Below the pieces are notes generated by a model that was given only the letters and a program-made list of their open reading frames with translations, was not told the origin of the DNA and made no database searches. A stretch of 43,390 bases of DNA from Rhodoblastus sphagnicola. Lineage in GTDB: Bacteria; Pseudomonadota; Alphaproteobacteria; Rhizobiales; Beijerinckiaceae. The position numbers were made by a program, and so were the translations under genes. Location of the stretch: positions 1 to 43,390 of the forward strand of contig NZ_NHSJ01000049.1 in NCBI RefSeq assembly GCF_002937075.1. The letters run 5' to 3'. Shown in pieces: positions 33,829 through 43,390 of this stretch. Positions within the stretch are counted from its first letter, which is position 1; each line of letters opens with the position of its first letter.

Positions 33829-33945
33829 TTGCTCTCCTGGCGGTTCGCCTCGGCGCCGGCCAGGAGCGACGCGGGTCGCGTCTAAAACCTGGCGAAGCCG
33901 CGCCGATGGCGCGCCGTTTGTCTTGCGATGAAGATTTTCAGGGAA

Positions 33946-33974
33946 TCCGCCCCCGCGATTGGGCCGGGGGCGGA
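33946..33974 (-). terminator. Hairpin downstream of the small gene at 34011-34217
   Basis: TCCGCCCCC (33946-33954) and GGGGGCGGA (33966-33974) form a perfect 9-bp stem. On the minus strand it is followed by TTCCCTGAAAATC, not a true T tract. It lies 36 bp beyond the small gene's stop and also sits about 120 bp upstream of the NRAMP gene. Confidence 0.45.
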
Positions 33975-34010
33975 GCGACTAGGGCCGTCGTTCAAGAGGT
34001 CCTCCAGAGT

Positions 34011-34217
34011 TCAGGCGGCGAACCGCGATCGGGGCGAGGGAGGGCGTTCCGCGCCGTGCAGGCCGGTTTCGCGCTGTTCGGCAATCCATTGCGCGACCAG
34101 GCGGCCGGAGGCGTCGCGGGTCCAGCGGCAGATCAGACGCGGCGCCGCCGCGCCCGCGAATGCCGAACGGAGGGTTGGGCGATGGACGTCGCCCTTGCAG
34201 GGGAAGTTCACAATCAT
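34011..34217 (-). CDS. Small basic protein of unknown function (68 residues)
   Basis: The protein MIVNFPCKGDVHRP... contains the segment RLICRWTRDASGRLVAQW. This resembles short Hyphomicrobiales proteins of the ICRW.RD..G.L..W type that I recall without a known function. ATG at 34217 is preceded by GGAGGCGAGAC, a good ribosome binding site, which is the main reason to accept it. A 92-residue frame on the same strand and a 242-residue frame on the plus strand overlap it, but both look compositionally poor. It is the only gene I can support between 33829 and 34962. Confidence 0.5.
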   Translation of the reverse strand: MIVNFPCKGDVHRPTLRSAFAGAAAPRLICRWTRDASGRLVAQWIAEQRETGLHGAERPPSPRSRFAA

Positions 34218-34476
34218 GTCTCGCCTCCGGCTTCGGGCCGGATGGCGAGCGACACATGGCCTAAGGCCTGGCGTCCCTCACGCGGCCGGCGCCGCGAGCC
34301 CTTCACGATGTTGCGGCGAGGCTTTCCCGCTCATCGCCGGGATCGCGCCGCCAAAGGGAATACTGCCCATGTGTCCTTGACTTGGGTTGAGAAACGGCAG
34401 GCTCACGCCGCGCCGATAAATTTTCCTCTGCGCCCGAACATTTCCGCTGTCAAGCCGAAAAAGCGAAGCGTCATCA

Positions 34477-34557
34477 ATGCCGCGCCAGCTTGTCCTCGGC
34501 TCGCTCGCCGAATGGCGGCGGCTTTTCTTCAACCTGATCGAGAATGCGTCCCGCTAG
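34477..34557 (+). pseudogene. Possible remnant of a histidine kinase ATPase domain
   Basis: A 26-residue frame reads WRRLFFNLIENASR at its C-terminal end, the shape of an HATPase N-box (FNLIENA). The reading then stops at TAG (34555-34557), exactly where palindromic repeat copy C begins. The sequence is too short for a working gene. It may be a decayed kinase fragment cut by the repeat, or coincidence. Confidence 0.25.
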
Positions 34558-34611
34558 CGCATATTCCCGAAAAGTGTGCGCCGTTTTCGGAAAAGAATAT
34601 GCGTAATACCA
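34555..34611. repeat. Palindromic intergenic repeat, family 2, copy C (divergent)
   Basis: GCATATTCCCGAAAAGTGTG, then a GCGCCGTTTTCGG centre, then AAAAGAATATGC, has the plan of copies A and B (GCAT-ATT/GATC ... GAATATGC) with many changes. Ends GCATATTC and GAATATGC pair. Confidence 0.65.
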
Positions 34612-34618
34612 AAGATTT

Positions 34619-34658
34619 AGAGCAAGTTCGGTGAACGAGAGTTCGCCGAACTTGCTCT
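34619..34658. repeat. Long hairpin next to repeat copy C
   Basis: An 18-bp stem (34619-34636 with 34641-34658) has one G-T/C mismatch and a GAGA loop. It has the same AGAGC...GCTCT ends as the hairpin at 20901-20938. 34659-34962 contains no gene I can support, although it is the upstream region of the secretion operon. Confidence 0.85.
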
Positions 34659-34962
34659 AAGGCAAGAATGCGGCGGGAGCGGCTGGTATCCCCGACATCT
34701 GGCGATACGTTGACCTTGACCGGCGTCATCAAGGCGACGTTTCGGCTCAAGCCAATGCCGGCGACTTCAAATTCGTCTGACAAGGCGCGCGCAAAACCAC
34801 GCGCCCCTGGCGCAACCGGCAAGCTATAACGGACTATCAACCTTCGCGTGTGAAGACATATGGCGCCATCGACCGGACCAGAAAAGCTTGCTTACGCCGG
34901 CGACGCGGTATGCTGTCATGTGAATATTTAAGCTATCCTTGGCTGTTCGGTTGGGACATTCG

Positions 34963-37124
<2,162 letters not shown>

Positions 37125-37128
<4 letters not shown>

Positions 37129-38582
37129 ACGCCGCCTTGGAAAAACTGCTCGCCGTGGCGAAGCGGCCAAACGGCAAGCCCGCGCCGCTGTCGGACCGGG
37201 AATTCCTGCCCGCCGACCTGGAAATCCTGGAAACTCCGCCCTCGCCGGTGCGCATGACGCTGATCCTGATCATCGGCGCCCTGGTTTTGGTCGCGCTGGC
37301 CTGGAGTTGGTTCGGTCGTCTCGACATCATCGCCGTGGCCCAGGGCAAGATTCAGCCGACGGGACGCGTCAAGGTGATCCAGCCGCTGGAACCCGGCAAG
37401 ATCGCGGCCATCCTGGTCGAAAACGGCCGTCACGTCGCCGCGGGCGACGTTCTCGTCGCGTTCGATCCGGGCGACGCCCGCGCCGAGGAAGCCAATGCGC
37501 AGGGCTCCTTCGACGCCTATCGCGCCGAAGCCACGCGCCGCCGCGCGGCTCTCGACGCCGCGCGCATCAGGCGGATCGATCCGATCCCCGCGATCGCCTG
37601 GGAGGCCGACGCGCCGGCCAACGTCAGGGAGCGCGAGGAGCGCGTGCTCGAAAGCGACTTGCGCCAACTCGCGGCGTCCGTCGCCGATTATGACGCGCAA
37701 ATCCACCAGAAGGACATCGAGCGCCAGCGCTCCGCCGAGACCATGGCGGCGCAAGACGCGTTGATCGCCACCTTGCAGCAGCGCGTCGACATGCGCGCCA
37801 GCCTGGCGAAATCCGGCTCCGGTTCGCGCTCCAATCTGATCGACGCCCAGGAATCGCTCGACTATCACAAGACCCAACTGGCCATGCAGAAGGGCCAGCG
37901 CGACGCCGCCCTGGCCAATATCGACGTGCTCAAACGCGAGATGGAAAAGGCCTATTCCGCCTTTCTCGCCGACAACGCCCAGAAATTGGCGGAAGCGCAG
38001 CGGCAGGCCGACGATTGGCGGGAGAAGCTCGTCAAGGCCAAGCTGAAATCGGCACGCACCAAGCTCACCGCGCCCATGGACGGCACGGTTTACGGCCTGA
38101 GCGTCAACACGATCGGCCAGGTGGTTGGCGGCGGCGACGAATTGATGCGCATCGTGCCCGAAGGCGCCGCGCTGGAGATCGAATGCTATCTCCCCAATCG
38201 CGACGTCGGCTTCGTCAAGCCGGGCCAAAGCGCCGTGGTGAAGATCGAATCCTTCCCCTTCACGCGGTATGGAACGTTGCCGGCGACGGTGACGCGGGTG
38301 TCCAGCGACGCCATTCCCGAGCCCGAAGCGCAACAGCGCGAGACCGACACCGCCCGCCTCAACCGCGAGAAAACCTTCGCCGGCGCCCAGCGCACCCAGA
38401 ATCTGGTGTTTCCGGTGACGCTCACGCCGTCGCGCGTCGAGATGACCATCGACGGTCAGACCGTGCCCTTGACGCCGGGCATGGCGGTGAGCGTCGAAGT
38501 CGCCACCGGCAACCGCAGGATTCTGGAATATATTTTCTCGCCCCTGGTCCAGACCGCGTCCGAGGCGATGAAGGAGCGCTGA
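37125..38582 (+). CDS. Type I secretion membrane fusion protein (HlyD family)
   Basis: The periplasmic adaptor joins the ABC exporter to an outer-membrane channel. The 485 residues have a cytoplasmic N-terminus, one membrane segment (about 43-63), a lipoyl half (QGKIQPTGRVKVIQPLEPGKIAAILVENG), a long alpha-helical hairpin (about 120-310), the second lipoyl half (TAPMDGTVYGLSVNTIGQVV) and a beta-barrel ending in VPLTPGMAVSVEVATGNRRILEY, as in HlyD. ATG at 37125 shares ATGA with the transporter stop. No TolC-like gene is in the window, so the outer-membrane channel must come from elsewhere. Confidence 0.94.
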
Positions 38583-38660
38583 GCGGGGTCTCGCCCGCCC
38601 GCTGGTTTGACACGGGCGCCATCGGCGAGGAAACATGGCCGCTCCTCGTTGCGGTCAGCC

Positions 38661-39371
38661 ATGGCTCGGACTCACGTTCTCATTGTCGACGACGACAGAC
38701 TGATCCGGCGCGGACTGGCCCGCCTGCTCGGCGAAAACGACATGCGCGTCAGCGAGGCCGCCAATGGCGCGGAGATGAAACGCGCGCTCGAGGCCGCGCG
38801 GGTCGATCTGGTCCTGCTCGACGTCATGCTCCCCGGCGACAACGGCTTTATGCTGTGCCAGGGGTTTCGCGAGCCGGGTCAGCCGCCTGTCATTCTACTG
38901 ACAGCGCGCGACGCGGCAGCCGACAAGCTGGTGGGATTCGGCGCCGGCGCGGACGATTACGTGGTGAAACCGTTCGATCCGGCGGAGCTGCTGGCGCGGA
39001 TCAAGGCGGTGCTGCGCCGGGCGCGCGCCCTGCCGCCGCAGGCGCGCCACACCGAAATCTATGGTTTTGAAGGCTGGCGTTTCGACTGCCGGCGCCGGGA
39101 ATTATGGACGCCGGACCAGGTGCGCGTGGAATTGAGCACGGCGGAATTCGATCTTCTCCAGGTTTTCGTCGAACATCCGCAGACCGTTCTCCAGCGCGAA
39201 CATCTGCTCCAGGCGCGCGGGCGCGTCGCCGCGCCGTTCGACCGGGGCGTCGATGTGCTGATTTCGCGCATCCGGCGCAAGATCGAGCGCGATCCGCAAG
39301 CGCCGCGCTTCATCAAGACGGTGCGCGGCGGCGGCTACATGTTCGCCGCGCCGACGGAGACGGTCGCCTGA
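38661..39371 (+). CDS. OmpR-family response regulator
   Basis: The 236-residue protein has a receiver domain (1-118) with D10-D12 acidic cluster, phosphoacceptor D54 in LLDVMLPG and K103 in VVKPFD, and a C-terminal winged-helix DNA-binding domain (about 135-232; ELSTAEFDLLQVFVEHPQTV, DVLISRIRRKIE, KTVRGGGYMF). It starts 78 bp after the adaptor gene and its stop overlaps the kinase start (TGATG), so the pair is cotranscribed and possibly with the secretion genes. The AT-rich gap at 40808-41157 is a natural place for its binding sites. Start at ATG 38661 has a weak ribosome binding site. Confidence 0.95.
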   Translation: MARTHVLIVDDDRLIRRGLARLLGENDMRVSEAANGAEMKRALEAARVDLVLLDVMLPGDNGFMLCQGFREPGQPPVILLTARDAAADKLVGFGAGADDYVVKPFDPAELLARIKAVLRRARALPPQARHTEIYGFEGWRFDCRRRELWTPDQVRVELSTAEFDLLQVFVEHPQTVLQREHLLQARGRVAAPFDRGVDVLISRIRRKIERDPQAPRFIKTVRGGGYMFAAPTETVA

Positions 39372-40807
39372 TGGTCGCGCGGACTCTCGTCCCGCCCTGG
39401 CGGCGCATGGGGTTTCGCATCGCCGGGACCATCATTCTGGCCCTGCTGGCGATCCAGAGCCTGAACCTGCTGGCGTTTCATTTCGCGCCACGGCTGGGTC
39501 CGCACCCCTATGGCGCGCGCCTGCTGGCGAAAATCCTCGCCGCCGAAGCGCCGCGCGTCTTTTCGGCCCCGCCGGGCGCGGTGACGCCCGCCGACGCGAG
39601 CGCGGCGCAACTGATCACCCTGCGCCGCGTCGACGGGTTCGAGGGCGGGCGCGCCATCGACGAGGGGACGCCCTACGATCTCCGGCTGCTGGCGGCGACG
39701 CTTAAGGCGCGGGCGCCGGAGATTGTCGAGGTTCGGTTCACCGACGAATTTCCGTTTCCTTTCCACGTGCTCAACCTGTTCGGGCTGGCCCGCCCCCCGC
39801 CGCCCGGACTGGGCGGCGGGCCGGTGGTCGCGCTCGACGACGCCGGACCGGACGTCGGCTATTTCGGCCCGCTGAATCTCGCGCTGCGGGGACCGTCGAA
39901 CGCGTGGGCGATCGTCGGGGACGCCCGCGACGACGGCTTTCCCCGCGCCACCCTGCCGCTCGTCTCCCTGCTGGCGAGCCTGCTGGCGATTTTCGCCCTC
40001 GCGCAAGGGTTTGCCGCGCGCGAGACCCGGCCGTTGCGCGCGCTGGCGGAAACGGCGGAGCGCATCGGCCGCGACCGCGGCCATGCCCGCGCGCCTCTGG
40101 GCGGCAGCCATGAGGTCGCGGCCCTCGGCGAGGCGTTCAATCGCATGCAGGACCGGATCGCGGCCTTTCTCGACGAGCGCCGGCTGATGCTCGCGGCGCT
40201 GTCGCATGACCTGCGCACGCCGCTGACCCGCATGAGGCTCGCCGCGCGCGAGATCGCCGACCAGGGCCAGCGCGAGGAGTTGATCGCCGAAATCGAGGAG
40301 ATGAGCCAACTGATCGAGGCGACCCTTCGCTTCGCCCGCGACGACGCCGACGACGAACCGAGGCGCGCCACCGATCTCGCCATTCTCGCGCAAAGCCTGT
40401 GCGACGACGTCGCCGATCATGGCGGCCGCGCCCTCTATCACGGACCGGACCATTGCATTCTCGACCTGCAACCGCTCGCGCTCAAGCGGGCGCTGGCCAA
40501 TGTGATTGAAAATGCCTGCAAATTCGGCGAACAGGCCGAAGTGACCCTGAGCGATCTCGGCGACGCGACGACAATCGACATCCTCGATCGCGGACCGGGC
40601 ATTGCGCCGGACCTGCGGGAGGAGGCGTTCGCGCCGTTTCGCCGGCTGGAGACGGGAGAAAGCCGGCCCGGCTCCGGCCTGGGGCTGACCATCGCCCGTG
40701 ACGCGGTGCTGGCGCAGGGTGGCGACATCCGGCTGGAAAACCGCGAATCGGGAGGCTTGCGCGTGACGATTTTTCTGCCGCGCGGGGCGGAAACGCGCGC
40801 AAGCTAA
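39371..40807 (+). CDS. EnvZ-like sensor histidine kinase
   Basis: The 478-residue kinase has a membrane segment (about 16-35), a periplasmic region (about 36-190), a second segment (about 193-213), a HAMP linker, the phosphoacceptor H279 in ALSHDLRTPLTRMRLA, an N-box NVIENACKFG, GPGIAPD and GSGLGLTI. The ordering matches EnvZ-type kinases. The periplasmic part, rich in Ala and Pro, should read an envelope signal. It is the partner of the OmpR-like regulator, whose stop overlaps its ATG. The two genes sit between the exporter and the serine-rich protein. Confidence 0.95.
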   Translation: MVARTLVPPWRRMGFRIAGTIILALLAIQSLNLLAFHFAPRLGPHPYGARLLAKILAAEAPRVFSAPPGAVTPADASAAQLITLRRVDGFEGGRAIDEGTPYDLRLLAATLKARAPEIVEVRFTDEFPFPFHVLNLFGLARPPPPGLGGGPVVALDDAGPDVGYFGPLNLALRGPSNAWAIVGDARDDGFPRATLPLVSLLASLLAIFALAQGFAARETRPLRALAETAERIGRDRGHARAPLGGSHEVAALGEAFNRMQDRIAAFLDERRLMLAALSHDLRTPLTRMRLAAREIADQGQREELIAEIEEMSQLIEATLRFARDDADDEPRRATDLAILAQSLCDDVADHGGRALYHGPDHCILDLQPLALKRALANVIENACKFGEQAEVTLSDLGDATTIDILDRGPGIAPDLREEAFAPFRRLETGESRPGSGLGLTIARDAVLAQGGDIRLENRESGGLRVTIFLPRGAETRAS

Positions 40808-41157
40808 CATTTTGTTACAATGTTTCTCGAAAGTCTAAAAAATCAGACGGATGCGCGCGCCAAGCGCCGCCTCGCACGCCCGCAAGAGGGAAACTTGGAC
40901 AAAGGCCCACTTATGCAAGTTCGCACGCCATTTGTTTTGGCGCAATCAGCGCTAAACGAAGATTTTAACTGTGCCAAAGGAAAACATGACATCAAATTAA
41001 CAAATATTATTCCAGTGTTGTTTCTGTTCTATCCATAAAACAACACGAGGAAACCAAGACAATACCATTATCTTTTTGATCCTATTCTAATAAATCCAGT
41101 TTCGTTCCAGTTCCAGCGCGCCTCATCCGGGAGACCGCGCTTCACAAGGAGCTGAAC
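40808..41157 (+). promoter_or_regulatory. AT-rich regulatory gap before the serine-rich protein gene
   Basis: This 350-bp gap is much more AT-rich than its flanks, which suggests a regulatory region. Just after the kinase stop lies the dyad AACATT/AATGTT (40806-40811, 40819-40824), with a TTGTTACA segment between that recalls OmpR-family sites. A 9-bp inverted repeat follows at 41015-41046. TTGATC and TAATAA hexamers (about 41077-41096) could be promoter parts. A short 72-residue frame (40820-41038) is not supported. GAGGAAACC at about 41046 and AAGGAGCTG at about 41146 are the best ribosome-site candidates, the second being well placed for ATG 41158. Confidence 0.5.
41015..41046. repeat. 9-bp inverted repeat upstream of the serine-rich gene
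   Basis: GTGTTGTTT (41015-41023) and AAACAACAC (41038-41046) pair perfectly around a 14-base centre. It could be an operator or an RNA hairpin about 110 bp before the start codon. Confidence 0.65.
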
Positions 41158-42354
41158 ATGTCGGTTTCAAGCCTCGATTCCAACGCCTCAAGTCTGATTT
41201 CTCTTCTCCAGCGCCACCGTTCGCATCGCTCCAGCGAAGTGGACTCTTCCCAGTCAACCACGACCGACGCCGCATTTTCCGCCCTCGCCGCGCAAGCGTC
41301 CACCACTTCGTCCGCCATCTCTTTCAACTCTTCCGGCGATGACGATAGCGACGACTCCTTTGGCGGCTATGGCTTGCAACAGAGTTCCAGTTCGGGACAA
41401 AGCGGTTCGACGACTTCGTCAACGTCTGGATCGTCATCCTCATCGTCAAGCTTCGGCGCGGATGTCCGGAGCCTGCTCACGGCGGTCGCCAATGGCGACA
41501 CCACCACGGCGCAGACCCTCGCCGCCAGCCTGAAGAGCGAACTGGCGTCGCTCTCCTCCAGCGCCAAGGATTCCTCCAGTTCGTCGAGTTCCTCCAGCGA
41601 TCCCTTCCTCAAGGACCTGAGCAGCCTGATTTCAGACGTGCAGTCCGGCGACACGTCGAGCGCGCGAAGCCTGGCCTCCTCCATGCAGAGCAAACTCGAA
41701 AACGGCCCGCCCCCGCCGCCGCCGCAGGGCGATTCCGCCGGGTCTTCTTCGTCTTCGTCCTCAAGCCTGGCTTCCGACATCCAAAGCCTGTTCACGGCGG
41801 TCGCCAATGGCGACACCACCAATGCGCAAACCCTCGCCGCCAGCCTGAAAACCCAACTGGCGTCGCTCTCCTCCAGTTCGTCGAGTTCGTCGAGTTCCTC
41901 CAGCGATCCCTTCCTCAAGGACCTCAACAGTCTGATTTCGGACGTGCAGTCCGGCGACACGTCGAGCGCCCAAAAACTGGCCTCTTCCATGCAGAACAAA
42001 CTCGAAAACAGCCCGCCCCCGCCGCCTCCGCCCTCGAGCACTGCGGGATCTTCGTCCGGTTCGGAGTCCGACGTGGCCGACAATCTGGCGAATTTGCTGA
42101 CGGCTGTGGCCAACGGCGATTCGTCCACGGCGAAAAGCGCGGCGACTTCGCTCTCCAGCGAATTGTCCGACCTGACGTCGTCAACGGCGTCCGCCGCGTC
42201 CTCCTCGTCGGACGAGACGACGGAATCGAGCGTGCTGAAAGACCTGGAGGCGCTGATATCGGCAGCGCAATCCAGCGCCTCGACGACGACGCAGAAGAGC
42301 GTTGAGCAATCCCTCTACGCCGATCTCGCCGCGCTCGGCGGGACGCAGACCTGA
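41158..42354 (+). CDS. Serine-rich repeat protein, probable type I secretion substrate
   Basis: I know no family for this 398-residue protein. It is dominated by Ser, Ala, Thr, Asp and Leu. Residues 1-100 are low-complexity with long Ser runs. Three tandem units follow (101-205, 206-307, 308-385), each made of two half-repeats of about 51 residues with a shared pattern: SLLTAVANGDTTTAQTLAASL in the first half and SSLISDVQSGDTSSA in the second. Poly-Ser runs link the halves and poly-Pro runs (P184-189, P286-292) link units. It has no Sec signal peptide, no RTX nonapeptides and no Gly-Gly leader. There are no cysteines. ATG at 41158 follows AAGGAGCTGAAC. Export by the neighbouring ABC system is an inference. 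Confidence 0.8.
   Translation: MSVSSLDSNASSLISLLQRHRSHRSSEVDSSQSTTTDAAFSALAAQASTTSSAISFNSSGDDDSDDSFGGYGLQQSSSSGQSGSTTSSTSGSSSSSSSFGADVRSLLTAVANGDTTTAQTLAASLKSELASLSSSAKDSSSSSSSSSDPFLKDLSSLISDVQSGDTSSARSLASSMQSKLENGPPPPPPQGDSAGSSSSSSSSLASDIQSLFTAVANGDTTNAQTLAASLKTQLASLSSSSSSSSSSSSDPFLKDLNSLISDVQSGDTSSAQKLASSMQNKLENSPPPPPPPSSTAGSSSGSESDVADNLANLLTAVANGDSSTAKSAATSLSSELSDLTSSTASAASSSSDETTESSVLKDLEALISAAQSSASTTTQKSVEQSLYADLAALGGTQT
41458..42312 (+). repeat. Tandem coding repeats (about 315-bp period)
   Basis: Units lie at 41458-41772, 41773-42078 and 42079-42312 (last partial). The first two are near-identical at DNA level over long stretches, such as the GGCGGTCGCCAATGGCGACA block at 41481 and again 315 bp later. 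This points to recent duplication or gene conversion. The third is more divergent. Confidence 0.85.
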
Positions 42355-42416
42355 TCCCTTTGCCTGATCCCTTACCCGATCCCTCATGACCCCGGGCCGC
42401 CGCCCCGACGGCGGCC
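42351..42416 (+). repeat. Short tandem repeat and hairpin after the serine-rich gene
   Basis: Three 12-bp-period copies of CTGATCCCTT-like sequence run from 42351 to 42384, the first including the stop codon. A perfect 8-bp hairpin follows (GGCCGCCG at 42395-42402, CGGCGGCC at 42409-42416). There is no T tract. The hairpin may attenuate read-through into the next gene. Confidence 0.6.
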
Positions 42417-42434
42417 TCCTCCAGGAGAAAGTTC

Positions 42435-43214
42435 ATGTTTCCCCAAGGCTCTCGCCTGTTCGTCGCGACCCCCTGCTATGGCGGTCTCGTCACACAGCGC
42501 TTCATGTATTCGATGATGGGGCTCGTCCAGCGCGGCGTAATGGCCGGCCTGACCACTCAGGTCGAAATGCTCGGCTATGAATCGCTGATCACACGCGGCC
42601 GCAACACATTGGTGAGTCGCTTCCTCGACACCCCCTCAGCGAGCCATCTGCTGTTCGTCGACGCCGATATCGGCTTCGAACCCGACCAGGTGTTCCGCAT
42701 GCTGGCGTTCGACGCCGATGTCGTCGCCGGCATGTACCCGCTCAAACTCATCGACTGGGAAAGCGGGCTCAGCCGCGCCCATGCCGGCGAACCCGTCGAG
42801 ACCGCGCCGATGCGCTATGTCGGCGCCCCCCGCGAGGGCGAGGAGGCGCAAAACCGCGACGGTTTCGTCACCGCCGATTACGCGGGAACCGGCTTCATGC
42901 TGATCCGCCGCGAGGTTTTCGCGCGCATGGCGCAGGCCTATCCGCATCTGCGCTACGCCGCCTGTCACAATTCGCACCGGCCGAGTTTCAGCCCCAATCA
43001 ATATGCGTTCTTCGATGGCATGATCGAGCCGGAGACCGGAACTTATCTCAGCGAGGACTACACGTTTTGCCGGCGCTGGCGCGATCTCGGCGGCGAGATC
43101 TGGCTGGACACGCAGGGCGTGCTGACCCATGTCGGCCCGCATGAATTTATCGGCGCGCCAAATCTGCGGTTCCCGCCCCCGACCAATTCAGCGCTTCAGC
43201 ACCGCGCGGCTTGA
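42435..43214 (+). CDS. Glycosyltransferase-like (GT-A fold) protein
   Basis: The 259-residue cytoplasmic protein looks like a GT-A glycosyltransferase: RGRNTLVSRFLD, FVDADIGFEPDQVFRML with the DxD metal motif at 76-78, AGTGFMLIRREVF and SEDYTFCRRWRDLGGEIWLDT near the C-terminus. The nucleotide-sugar and acceptor are unknown. ATG at 42435 is preceded by GGAGAAAGTTC. It follows the serine-rich gene by 80 bp on the same strand. Its position suggests that it may O-glycosylate that Ser-rich protein or an envelope glycan, but this is inference only. Confidence 0.7.
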   Translation: MFPQGSRLFVATPCYGGLVTQRFMYSMMGLVQRGVMAGLTTQVEMLGYESLITRGRNTLVSRFLDTPSASHLLFVDADIGFEPDQVFRMLAFDADVVAGMYPLKLIDWESGLSRAHAGEPVETAPMRYVGAPREGEEAQNRDGFVTADYAGTGFMLIRREVFARMAQAYPHLRYAACHNSHRPSFSPNQYAFFDGMIEPETGTYLSEDYTFCRRWRDLGGEIWLDTQGVLTHVGPHEFIGAPNLRFPPPTNSALQHRAA

Positions 43215-43275
43215 GTCATACGTCCCATATGCGCTCGGTTAAGCGCTGGCGGGCTGCGGCAAGAGCCGTGGACCG

Positions 43276-43322
43276 CCCTCGTGCTTCGAGACGGCTCCTT
43301 CGGAGCCTCCTCAGCATGAGGG
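43276..43322. repeat. Palindromic intergenic repeat of a third type
   Basis: CCCTCGTGCT (43276-43285) pairs with AGCATGAGGG (43313-43322) with one mismatch, around an inner stem GGCTCC/GGAGCC. It resembles the dispersed CTTCGAGAC...CCTCAGCATGAGG element common in Hyphomicrobiales genomes. I see no gene between 43215 and the window end. Confidence 0.7.
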
Positions 43323-43390
43323 GATCAACTCACGATGTTCTCGGCAGCCACCAAGCTTAACCTAGCGCCTATGGTCATTCTTCCCCACGC

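Noticed and set aside
31948-33885. A 645-codon plus-strand frame
   Set aside because: It lies antisense to the MgtC and NRAMP genes and has Arg/Gln/His-rich low-complexity composition.
33906-34634. A 242-codon plus-strand frame
   Set aside because: Arg-rich, no family resemblance, and overlaps a minus-strand small gene with a better ribosome site.
40820-41038. A 72-codon plus-strand frame after the sensor kinase
   Set aside because: No ribosome site, AT-rich region with dyads, and composition unlike its neighbours. Treated as regulatory DNA.
41367-42128. A minus-strand frame rich in Glu, Asp and Leu
   Set aside because: It is the mirror of the poly-Ser repeats. The plus frame has the ribosome site and the structured repeats.
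41158-42354. RTX toxin or S-layer protein as identity of the type I substrate
   Set aside because: No GGxGxDxxx nonapeptides and no SLH or known S-layer domain.

Overview
The window is GC-rich chromosomal DNA from an alphaproteobacterium. Gene content (ETF:ubiquinone oxidoreductase, aerobic cobalamin genes in cobC/cbiB/cobQ form, a RibBX-type riboflavin enzyme, SPFH and FMN-binding glutamate-synthase-like proteins) and the dispersed palindromic intergenic repeats suggest the order Hyphomicrobiales (Rhizobiales). A Beijerinckiaceae/Methylocystaceae-like host is a guess from protein flavour, not a result. There is no phage, IS element, CRISPR array, tRNA or rRNA that I can see.

Layout. 1-8925: 5' end of a family-4 uracil-DNA glycosylase gene (minus), ETF-QO, a small exported membrane protein, a PAS hybrid histidine kinase, a glutamate-synthase-like FMN/Fe-S protein (minus), then an MFS permease coupled to a fumarylacetoacetase-fold hydrolase. 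8930-16656: a phospholipase-D-like protein, chorismate synthase, a DUF1499-like membrane protein and three cobalamin genes (cobC and cbiB divergent with overlapping starts; cobQ). 16721-25333: a RibBX enzyme with an N-terminal helix-turn-helix domain, a phosphodiester-glycosidase-like exported protein, a cache-domain protein, an SPFH protein, a small holin-like protein, a CheY-like regulator, thioredoxin reductase, two unknown proteins and a DNA methyltransferase-type repair protein. 25616-27704: an outer-membrane barrel, cytidine deaminase and a divergent purine nucleoside phosphorylase in one tight unit. 27913-31258: a complete Escherichia coli-type fumarate reductase operon frdABCD closed by a strong terminator. 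31419-33828: MgtC/SapB-like protein and an atypical NRAMP transporter (minus).

34963-43214 is the most distinctive region: a type I secretion ABC transporter and its HlyD-like adaptor (4-bp overlap), an OmpR/EnvZ-type two-component pair (stop/start overlap), then, after an AT-rich regulatory gap, a 398-residue serine-rich protein built of about 51-residue half-repeats, followed by a glycosyltransferase-like protein. I infer that the transporter exports the serine-rich protein, that the two-component pair controls it, and that the glycosyltransferase-like protein may modify it. No TolC-type outer-membrane partner is present.

Two families of short palindromic intergenic repeats are spread through the window and several copies overlap the stop codons of neighbouring genes. 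Functions below come from motif reading and memory of protein families; no database search was run.
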